A DNA stretch of 5,337 bases from Alphaproteobacteria bacterium. GTDB taxonomy: Bacteria; Pseudomonadota; Alphaproteobacteria; UBA6615. This document shows positions 1 through 5,202 of this stretch, in pieces. Position numbers and translations under genes: made by a program. Position 1 is the stretch's first letter, and the number at the start of each line of letters is the position of its first letter. The stretch lies in the NCBI GenBank assembly GCA_013003285.1, contig JABDJY010000152.1, forward strand, positions 1 to 5,337, read 5' to 3'. Under the pieces are notes generated by a model. The model worked only from the letters and a program-made list of their open reading frames with translations. It was not told the origin of the DNA and did not search any database.

Positions 1-206
1 ATCCGTTCGACGAGAACGGAACGCTGTCCCACCGGGACGGAGGCAGGATGATCTCGCGACTGATGTCGAGGCAGAGCCTTACCGGCCATTGACCTCGCAG
101 CGGACCTTTGGAGACATCCAGTCCCCGCCGCCATCATGGGGCGGGCCGCTAACCGGTATGTCACCCGGATCAGATACCTAGCCCGAATCTCTGCGCTTTC
201 TTTGGC

Positions 207-581
207 CTACCATCCTTTAAGTTTAATGACTCCAACCGCTGCGCCACGCTTTTCGCGAACCCAGCCGAGAAGTTGCGTCATGCTGTCGACTTGATCGTCG
301 TGCCGTGTGGCGGGAAACTGCAGTATTTCGAGCAAAAATTCATTGAGCCAAGGCGCCTGCTTTGGAAAGCGGACGTAGCCAGCCTCAATATGAGCGGACA
401 CGGTGCTCAGGCGTGTCACTTAGTCTTCCTTAGGTGTGACGGCGATCGCGCGATAGGCTGTGTCGTACTTCACGTCCTGGATGAGACCTGTACCGGAACC
501 TTTATCCTCGATCAAAATGTCATTGACGCCATACGCCATTGCCTGCGCAACTACAGCACGCTTGAGCTCCGGGTATCGGCC
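207..581 (-). pseudogene. Phage terminase large subunit, C-terminal remnant with internal stop
   Basis: The minus strand encodes the nuclease-end part of a phage terminase large subunit, the motor that cuts and packages phage DNA. Reading from 581 downward, the frame gives GRYPELKRAV, then NDILIEDKGSGTGLIQD, YRAIAVTPKED, a TAA stop at 420-422, then VTRLSTVSAHIEAGYVRFP and FPATRHDDQVDSMTQLLGW, ending at 207. The LIEDKGSG and RHDDQVDS motifs are typical of the C-terminal RNase H-like nuclease domain of prophage terminases. Homologues usually read KEDKVTR where this copy reads KED-stop-VTR, so one base (AAA to TAA) probably created the stop. The ATPase half is absent: at about 581 the sequence changes to a recombinase on the other strand. 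The 70-codon piece after the stop could start at a GTG (417-419), but I take it as debris. The family assignment is strong; exact homology limits are inferred. Confidence 0.85.
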
Positions 582-1734
582 TATTACGATGACGGTGGTC
601 TGTCAGGTGGCACGCTTGAACGTCCCGCATTGCAGCGCCTCCTGACCGATATCGATAGACACAAAGTCGATCTGATTGTTGTCTACAAGGTGGACCGCCT
701 GACCCGCTCGCTGGCCGACTTCGCCAAGATCGTCGAGGTGTTCGATGCGCACGGCGTGTCATTTGTTTCGGTCACACAGCAGTTCAACACGACCACCTCA
801 ATGGGCCGGCTCACCCTCAATATGTTGCTCTCGGTGGCGCAGTTTGAGCGCGAGGTCACCGGAGAACGCATCCGCGACAAGATCGCAGCATCGAAAAAGA
901 AAGGCATGTGGATGGGCGGTCCACCGCCGCTGGGATACGACGTGGAAGATAAGAAGTTGGTCGTGAATGCCACCGAAGCGAAAATCGTTGGGAAACTCTT
1001 TCAGCTCTATCTGGAACTCGGCAATGTGCGATCGCTTATGCACGAGGCCGAACATCAGGGGATTGTCACCAAGCGACGACAAAGCGGCGATCGTACCACC
1101 GGCGGCAAACCGTTTACCCGAGGCAACCTTTATCAACTCCTGCACAACCCCCTTTACGCCGGCAAGATACCGCACAAAGGGAAAACCTACCCTGGTCAGC
1201 ACCAAGCCATCATCGACCCTGAGACCTGGAAAGCCGTCCAGCAGCTACTATCCCAAAACGCCTCGACACGGCAATCGAGCCAAAACATCAAAGGTATCGG
1301 AGCAAAGCCTGCTGGAACTTATCCTTGCACAGCCTAGCGACAGCACCGATGAATCCGATCGCCTAGTTCGCCTCGAGGTCCCTACAACACTCAGGCGAAG
1401 GGGCGTCGAGACCAAATTGATCATCCTATCGTCAGATCACTGTGTGCCGGACGAAAGACTGATCACACTGATTGCGCGATCATATGGATGGATCGATCAA
1501 CTCTCAGCAGGGACAGCTGCTTCGATTCGTGACATTGCCCGGCGAGACGGTCTCCATGAAGGCGATGTAAGCCGTTTTCTGCCGTTGGCATACCTCGCGC
1601 CCGACATCGTGGAGTCGATTGTTTCCGGAAAGCAGCCTACGGAGCTGACTTCCCACGTGCTTCGGCGCGCCTGTCCAATCCCCTATTCCTGGGGGGTTCA
1701 GCGTAAGTTGCTCGGATTTTCTGGCTGGGATTGA
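582..1734 (+). pseudogene. Large serine recombinase remnant, N-truncated, frameshifted and internally deleted
   Basis: This is a degraded site-specific recombinase of the large serine (resolvase/invertase) class. Homology begins at YYDDGGLSGGTLERPALQ (from 582) and runs through VVYKVDRLTRSL, FVSVTQQFNTTTSMGRL, AQFEREVTGERIRDK and the recombinase domain (RTTGGKPFTRGNLYQLLHNP, YPGQHQAIID) to about 1290. The frame then ends at a TAG (1335-1337). The C-terminal part resumes one frame over (SLLELILAQ, LEVPTTLRRRGVETKL, ASIRDIARRDGLHEGDVSRF, LPLAYLAPDIVESI, RKLLGF) and stops at 1732-1734. Family members normally begin with about 50 residues carrying the catalytic serine, and have a zinc-ribbon/coiled-coil section (SLLAGLLFD...RYRYYVS) in the middle. 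Both are missing here, so it cannot be an active recombinase. A naive call would start at 273, but 273-581 is antisense to the terminase remnant. No promoter or start codon belongs to the surviving part. Confidence 0.88.
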
Positions 1735-1972
1735 GTCGACAGCAGACAGATAGTTAGAATCAACCAGCTATCGAACTCTCTCGCAGTCGATCCTAAACAT
1801 GATGGTTTGGTCGCCGAAAGCCGCGGCGAGAGACGTATGGCCTAAAGCCGCGCGATTTTGGCCCGTCCACCGTCTCTACTCCTGAGCCGATCGCCGAACA
1901 TGCCCAAAAACCGCGGGAAAGTCCGCGCTCCGCGGCGTTCCAGGTTTGGTCGTCGTAGAACACAAGAAGGAG

Positions 1973-2049
1973 TGGTAGGCCCGGCAGGACTCGAACCTGC
2001 GACATAACCGTTATGAGCGGTTCGTTCTAACCAACTGAACTACGGGCCC
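1973..2049 (-). tRNA. tRNA with CAU anticodon (tRNA-Ile2 or elongator tRNA-Met)
   Basis: A 77-nt cloverleaf with encoded CCA folds without gaps on the minus strand. The acceptor stem is GGGCCCG/CGGGCCT, the D arm GTTC/GAAC, the anticodon stem AACCG/CGGTT around loop CTCATAA, the variable loop ATGTC, and the T arm GCAGG-TTCGAGT-CCTGC. The anticodon CAT lies at 2013-2015. The gene may be elongator tRNA-Met or the minor tRNA-Ile2, whose C34 is converted to lysidine by TilS. C4-G69 and C5-G68 are present; in E. coli these are positive determinants for TilS and separate tRNA-Ile2 from tRNA-Met. I therefore lean to Ile2 but cannot settle it. An initiator is unlikely because the three G-C pairs normally flanking the anticodon loop are absent. 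The end pair is a G1-U72 wobble. Phage and recombinase debris begins shortly beyond its 3' end. Confidence 0.93.
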
Positions 2050-2096
2050 CCATGGCCGGGGCGGCGCCGAGCAACAGGCTGCGGCGCGCTGTCTTC

Positions 2097-2124
2097 CATA
2101 TATCACATGAATCCGCCCGGTCCA
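2097..2124 (-). promoter_or_regulatory. Possible promoter for the CAU tRNA
   Basis: A TGGACC box (2119-2124) and a TATATG box (2097-2102) with a 16-bp spacer lie between the upstream terminator and the tRNA. They would give a leader of about 45 nt. The match to the sigma-70 consensus is only moderate, and the assignment rests mainly on the need for a promoter after a terminator. Confidence 0.25.
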
Positions 2125-2134
2125 GATGGACCAT

Positions 2135-2163
2135 AAGAAAAGGGCCGGCAACGCACCGGCCCT
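2135..2163 (-). terminator. Rho-independent terminator of the methyltransferase gene
   Basis: On the minus strand an 8-bp perfect stem AGGGCCGG/CCGGCCCT (2156-2163 with 2141-2148) and a 7-nt loop are followed by TTTCTT. It begins 22 bp after the methyltransferase stop codon, and so separates that transcript from the tRNA downstream. Confidence 0.85.
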
Positions 2164-2184
2164 CTTTGGATGTTGTGCTGCCCG

Positions 2185-3294
2185 TTAGGGGCGGCAGACA
2201 TAGTAACAATTCTGAATATCGTGCTCGAGCTCGTTGACCTCGACCGAGCCGAAGCCGGCTTCGGAGAAAATCTCCACCGCCTTCTGCCGACCCCACATGG
2301 CACCCAACCCCTCGCCGCCTTCCTGGGCCAGCGACACGGTCATGCAATGCATGCACGAAACGGTATAGAGCAACGGCCCGATGGGATGATCGCAATTCTC
2401 GTGCATATGGCTCGAGCCGTTGATGTCCTGGGCCAGATAGACCCCGCCCGGCGCCAAGCTGCGATGAATGCCGCGCACCATCGCGCGGGGATTGCCCTGG
2501 TCGTGAACCGCGTCGAAGGTGGTGACGAAATCGAACGCGGCCTCGGCGGCGTCTTGGTCGAAGGTACCGAGATCGCGCACCTGGAAGGTCAGATTATCCA
2601 GCCCCTGCTCTTCCGCATTGGCCGTCGCCCAGGCGATTGCCTCGGCAGACAAATCATAGCCGGCGAACGAGCTATTGGGGTACCACGCGGCCATCCGGGA
2701 CAAGGCAATGCCCCGGCCGCAGCCTAAATCGAGGACCCGAATGCCGGCCTCCAAGCGATCGATGAGGTCCGGCACCAGCGGCAGGATATGCTCGCGCAAT
2801 GCCGGCAACACCGACTGGCCACTATCTTCGGCCATGATTTCGTGGAACCGGTTGAAGCGCGCATAGGGCACCCCGCTGCCATTCTTGAAGCATTCGACGA
2901 TATCGGTCTCGACCGAGCCGAGTTCGCCAATATACTGCGCGAACACCGCCAGGTTATTCGGCGCGGCGGCGCGGATCAGGTACGCCGCATGCTCGGCCGG
3001 CAATTGGAACGTACCGGTATCGGCATCGCAATCGACGATAGCACTGGCGACCATCGCGCCCAGCCATTCGCGCACATAGCGTTCGTTCAATCCGGCCTTC
3101 GCGGCGATTTCGGCGCTGGTCCCCGGCGTGCCATCGGCCATGGCATCGAACAGGCCGGTACGATGGCCAACCGACGCCATAAGGCAAGTCGCCCCGGCGT
3201 TGAGCGTATCGACGAACCGCTCCTCGAATGCCGCGGCCTTGGCGGTGGAAAAACTGTTCTCGGGGGATGATTCCAAAATTTCTGCTGCAGACAT
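2185..3294 (-). CDS. Class I SAM-dependent methyltransferase, Rv2258c-like, with N-terminal winged-helix domain
   Basis: The 369-residue product is a methyltransferase using S-adenosylmethionine; the acceptor is unknown. Residues about 20-110 look like the winged-helix/dimerisation domain of this family (LFDAMADGTPGTSAEIA, LNERYVREWLGAM, AEHAAYL). Residues about 180-300 form the Rossmann methyltransferase fold: motif I VLDLGCGRG (187-195), acidic D214 in AGYDLSAEAI, VRDLGTFD (239-246), FDFVTTFDAVHDQGNP (254-269) and LAPGGVYLAQD (280-290). A C-terminal CMHCMTVSLAQ segment (CxxC at 314 and 317) and the ending CYYVCRP are, from memory, characteristic of the family. No signal peptide or membrane segment is seen, so it should be cytosolic. 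I chose the ATG at 3292-3294 because GGAGAAG lies 6 nt upstream. A TTG 39 bases earlier (3331-3333) sits inside the operator, and the ATG at 3304-3306 has no ribosome site. It is divergent from the TetR gene and probably repressed by it. Confidence 0.9.
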   Translation of the reverse strand: MSAAEILESSPENSFSTAKAAAFEERFVDTLNAGATCLMASVGHRTGLFDAMADGTPGTSAEIAAKAGLNERYVREWLGAMVASAIVDCDADTGTFQLPAEHAAYLIRAAAPNNLAVFAQYIGELGSVETDIVECFKNGSGVPYARFNRFHEIMAEDSGQSVLPALREHILPLVPDLIDRLEAGIRVLDLGCGRGIALSRMAAWYPNSSFAGYDLSAEAIAWATANAEEQGLDNLTFQVRDLGTFDQDAAEAAFDFVTTFDAVHDQGNPRAMVRGIHRSLAPGGVYLAQDINGSSHMHENCDHPIGPLLYTVSCMHCMTVSLAQEGGEGLGAMWGRQKAVEIFSEAGFGSVEVNELEHDIQNCYYVCRP

Positions 3295-3323
3295 TGTCTT
3301 CTCCATTTTGCTGCATCGTTTAA

Positions 3324-3371
3324 AATATACCAACCGGTCGGTTTATTAATGAAACGGATTTTCTGAGTCAA
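3324..3371 (-). promoter_or_regulatory. Probable promoter region of the methyltransferase gene
   Basis: There are two readings. The first is TTGACT (3366-3371) with a 17-bp spacer and TAATAA (3343-3348). The second has TATATT (3324-3329) as the -10, with a weak TTCATT (3348-3353) 18 bp upstream. The second mirrors the TetR promoter, with the palindrome filling the spacer and its last bases starting the -10. Either way the operator at 3327-3344 would occlude RNA polymerase. Confidence 0.5.
3327..3344. promoter_or_regulatory. Operator 1: imperfect palindrome before the methyltransferase gene
   Basis: ATACCAACCGGTCGGTTT is an 18-bp imperfect palindrome centred on CCGG, with 7 of 9 half-site positions matching. 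It agrees with operator 2 at 14 of 18 positions. Size, symmetry and placement fit a TetR-family dimer site. Binding by the adjacent TetR protein is inferred. Confidence 0.75.
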
Positions 3372-3461
3372 TGAATTATTTTCTCCTACTTTGGTCGTAT
3401 GGCTGAATATTTCCCACAAATGCGCGAATAATACGGACATTCGATCGATTTGACTTTGGGG

Positions 3462-3490
3462 TTTAACATACCAACTGGATGGTATATAAT
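3462..3490 (+). promoter_or_regulatory. Promoter of the TetR-family gene
   Basis: A consensus TATAAT (3485-3490; a second copy follows at 3491-3496) lies 17 bp after TTTAAC (3462-3467). Transcription would start near 3497 and leave a leader of about 25 nt. The -35 is poor (3 of 6), but the -10 is perfect. Operator 2 fills the spacer exactly, which points to autorepression. Confidence 0.6.
3468..3485. promoter_or_regulatory. Operator 2: imperfect palindrome in the TetR promoter spacer
   Basis: ATACCAACTGGATGGTAT is symmetric at 7 of 9 half-site positions and shares ATACCAAC, a central GG and a GGT in the right arm with operator 1. The two centres are 141 bp apart. It lies between the -35 and -10 boxes, as expected for negative autoregulation. 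Confidence 0.75.
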
Positions 3491-3521
3491 TATAATCTAA
3501 ACTACGAAAGAAGCGAAAAAC

Positions 3522-4151
3522 ATGGCGCGCGACGGCACGGCAACCCGCAATAAGATCCTCGACGCGGCGGAGGCAATGATTCTCGATCAGGGATTTTCGG
3601 CAACGTCGATCGATCGGCTGGTCGAACGGGCGGGCACCACCAAAGGCTCCTTCTTCCATCATTTCGACAGCAAGGCGGTGCTGGCGCACACATTGGTCGA
3701 GCGTTATGCGCAAAACGATATGGAGCTGTTCGCGGCAAACCGGGCCCGCGCCGAACAGCTCAGCCGCGACCCGCTGCAACGGGCGCTACTGGTGATCGGC
3801 CTCTACAAGGAGATGATGGAAGGTCTGACCGAACCCTATCCGGGCTGCCTGTTCGCTTCCTACCTCTACGAGGCCAATCTGTTCGATGATCAGACCATGG
3901 CGGTGATCGACAACACCTACCGCCAATGGCGCACGATCTTCGGCGGCATGCTCGAACAAGCCGCTGAAGCGTATCCGCCCAAGATCGAGGTCGATTGCGC
4001 CCATCTGGCCGACATGTTCACCGCGACCTTGGAGGGCGCGTTCATCATGTCGAAGACCTTGAAAGAGCCACAGCTCGTCGCCCAACAGCTCGGCCTGTTA
4101 CGAGATTTCGTCGAACTGCTGTTCCAGCCGATCAGCGCCAATCCAAAATAA
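3522..4151 (+). CDS. TetR/AcrR-family transcriptional repressor
   Basis: The 209-residue protein is of usual length for TetR-family repressors, which bind palindromic operators as dimers and let go when a ligand or reactive compound hits the C-terminal domain. The DNA-binding domain is residues about 9-55: RNKILDAAEAMILDQGFSATSIDRLVERAG, then the recognition helix region TTKGSFFHHFDSK. The rest is the helical ligand-binding and dimerisation part. Its PYPGCLFASYLYE segment holds Cys109; a second cysteine is Cys159. The N-terminus resembles NemR/AcuR-type regulators, some of which sense electrophiles through a cysteine, but the inducer here is not known. The ATG at 3522 follows only a weak purine-rich ribosome site (AAGAAG, 8 nt upstream). 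The gene diverges from the methyltransferase across 227 bp with two operators, so it most likely controls that gene and itself. It faces the YaiI gene convergently. Confidence 0.92.
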   Translation: MARDGTATRNKILDAAEAMILDQGFSATSIDRLVERAGTTKGSFFHHFDSKAVLAHTLVERYAQNDMELFAANRARAEQLSRDPLQRALLVIGLYKEMMEGLTEPYPGCLFASYLYEANLFDDQTMAVIDNTYRQWRTIFGGMLEQAAEAYPPKIEVDCAHLADMFTATLEGAFIMSKTLKEPQLVAQQLGLLRDFVELLFQPISANPK

Positions 4152-4194
4152 TCATTCCCGAAACGCGCCGTCCGAGAAATATTGTGGGGCTCAT

Positions 4195-4264
4195 TCATCC
4201 TTCGACAAGCTCAGGATGAGGAATTGCTACAAACCGCCCTCATCCTGAGCCTGTCGAAGGACGA
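4195..4264. repeat. Inverted repeat with 27-bp arms between convergent genes; possible bidirectional terminator
   Basis: The arms 4195-4221 and 4238-4264 are complementary at 25 of 27 positions around a 16-nt loop. The core is CCTTCGACAAGCTCAGGATG on the left and its near-complement on the right. From memory this sequence is a dispersed repeat in many alphaproteobacterial genomes. It fills the gap between the TetR stop (4151) and the YaiI stop (4278), facing tail to tail. A hairpin this long could end or stabilise both transcripts, although there is no strong U-run on either side. Confidence 0.85.
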
Positions 4265-4277
4265 GGGCTTCTCACGG

Positions 4278-4748
4278 TCATGCCCCCCGGCGCACCGCCT
4301 GCACGGTGTGTTCCAACGCTTGTAGAAATTGCGAGCGGTCCTGTTTGGTGAAGGACGGGTTGAAGTTGCCGCCCTGGTCGGTTTCGCGCAGATGGCTCTT
4401 GAGTTCGCGCATCGCCAGGGCATTGCCGATATTTTCCACCGTGAACGGCTTGCCGGTATTTCCCAGCGCGTGGGCGCCCCGCTCCAGACAGCGCGCCGCC
4501 AACGGAATGTCGGCGGTCACCGCGATATCGCCGGCGCCGATATGTTCGGCGATCCAGTCATCGGCCGCGTCGGCCCCCTCCGGCACCACCACCCGGTGGA
4601 TCAGCGGATTGTCGCCGCCATGGCGCAGCCAGCTATTGCCCACCAGATGAGCCGTCAGGCCGTGGCGAGTGGCGACGCGCAACACCTCGTCCTTGACCGG
4701 GCAGGCATCGCCATCGACATAGATCTCCAGCGGGGCGGGTTCCGGCAC
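4278..4748 (-). CDS. yaiI: YaiI/YqxD family protein (DUF188, UPF0178)
   Basis: The 156-residue product belongs to the widespread YaiI/YqxD family (UPF0178), related to PIN-like nuclease folds. Its biochemical role is not established. Family hallmarks are IYVDGDACPVKDEVLRVA (9-26, with acidic D12 and D14), VVPEGADAADDWI (53-65), GDIAVTADIPLAARCLERGA (73-92), PFTVENIGNALAMREL (101-116) and GGNFNPSFTKQDRSQFLQAL (126-145). The conserved aspartates would fit metal binding. The length is normal and nothing appears missing. The start is GTG (4746-4748), with no clear ribosome site, 4 bp after the upstream gene's stop, so translational coupling is likely. It ends 13 bp from the inverted repeat that separates it from the convergent TetR gene. 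Confidence 0.93.
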   Translation of the reverse strand: MPEPAPLEIYVDGDACPVKDEVLRVATRHGLTAHLVGNSWLRHGGDNPLIHRVVVPEGADAADDWIAEHIGAGDIAVTADIPLAARCLERGAHALGNTGKPFTVENIGNALAMRELKSHLRETDQGGNFNPSFTKQDRSQFLQALEHTVQAVRRGA

Positions 4749-4752
4749 CGGG

Positions 4753-5094
4753 TTAGTGGTCCGAGGTTTCGGCGAAACGGTCGCTCAAGCCGGTATCGTA
4801 GTTCAGCCCGTCAACCGTCAGGGTCACGCCCATAGGGTCGGTACGGGTCAGCCCCTTACGGGCTAACACGGTCCAGACCGCCGGGTTGGCAAAACCGCTG
4901 GCATCGCGCGACGCGACCACAAATCCGCCAACATGCACATGATCGCCATGGGGTTGCGGCAGGCTCAGCAGGGTCACCTCGCCGGTGACATCGTCGCGCT
5001 GCGACGATTTCGCATCATTGGCCAACACCTGGGCTAGCGCCAGGGTACGCAATTGTAGCTTGTTCAGCCTCAACGGGTTGATCTTCGGTGGCAC
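4753..5094 (-). CDS. Small conserved hypothetical protein with HGDHVHVG motif
   Basis: The 113-residue protein has no function I can name. It resembles short proteins I recall from alphaproteobacterial genomes: a basic, leucine-rich N-terminus (INPLRLNKLQLRTLALAQVL, 5-24), a TGEVTLLSLPQPHGDHVHVG stretch (37-56), ARDASGFANPAVW-like sequence at 61-74 (here SRDASGFANPAVW from 62), and a C-terminal VTLTVDGLNYDTGLSDR (90-106). The three clustered histidines and an aspartate (H49, D51, H52, H54) could bind metal, but that is only a guess. There is no signal peptide or membrane helix. The start is GTG (5092-5094), with the purine stretch GAGAGAAG 3 nt upstream. The stop lies 4 bp before the YaiI start, so the two form an operon. 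This operon sits behind rpoD but beyond a terminator. Confidence 0.8.
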   Translation of the reverse strand: MPPKINPLRLNKLQLRTLALAQVLANDAKSSQRDDVTGEVTLLSLPQPHGDHVHVGGFVVASRDASGFANPAVWTVLARKGLTRTDPMGVTLTVDGLNYDTGLSDRFAETSDH

Positions 5095-5118
5095 CGGCTT
5101 CTCTCGATTGTTCGCTTA

Positions 5119-5148
5119 GTAATAACGCACCCGATCCGGCGGCGCCAA
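5119..5148 (-). promoter_or_regulatory. Possible promoter of the two-gene YaiI operon
   Basis: TTGGCG (5143-5148) and TATTAC (5119-5124) with an 18-bp spacer lie between the rpoD terminator and the first gene of the operon. Both boxes match the consensus at 4 positions. An independent promoter is expected because of the terminator just upstream. Confidence 0.3.
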
Positions 5149-5176
5149 ACAAGAAGGGCCGGCAAAATGCCGGCCC
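5149..5176 (-). terminator. Rho-independent terminator of rpoD
   Basis: On the minus strand a perfect 9-bp stem GGGCCGGCA/TGCCGGCCC (5156-5164 with 5168-5176) and a tight 3-nt loop are followed by TTCTTGT. It starts 26 bp after the rpoD stop codon. Confidence 0.85.
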
Positions 5177-5202
5177 CGAATTCTTGAACCGCCTGTCGCG
5201 CC

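Noticed and set aside
3..92. Plus-strand frame PFDENGTLSHRDGGRMISRL... open from the left edge
   Set aside because: It has high GC at third positions and could be the tail of a gene, but 29 residues match no family I know and another frame on the minus strand is equally open.
120..150. Short CCCGCC/GGCGGG hairpin
   Set aside because: A 6-bp stem with a 10-nt loop and no U-run is not enough to call a terminator.
273..1337. Intact 354-residue recombinase gene
   Set aside because: The first 103 codons are antisense to a terminase remnant, the catalytic serine is missing, and the C-terminus continues in another frame.
1793..2005. Minus-strand 70-codon frame
   Set aside because: It starts inside the tRNA (SQVRVLPGLP is translated tRNA sequence) and resembles no protein.
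2170..3270. Plus-strand frames opposite the methyltransferase
   Set aside because: They are shadows of the well-supported minus-strand gene in GC-rich DNA and show no family motifs.
3295..3333. Earlier TTG or ATG start for the methyltransferase
   Set aside because: The TTG lies within operator 1 and the ATG at 3304-3306 has no ribosome site, whereas the ATG at 3292-3294 has GGAGAAG at good spacing.
3087..3779. Minus-strand frame spanning the intergenic region
   Set aside because: It crosses both operators and the start regions of two well-supported genes.
4306..4835. Plus-strand frames opposite YaiI
   Set aside because: They are antisense shadows of YaiI and its upstream partner.
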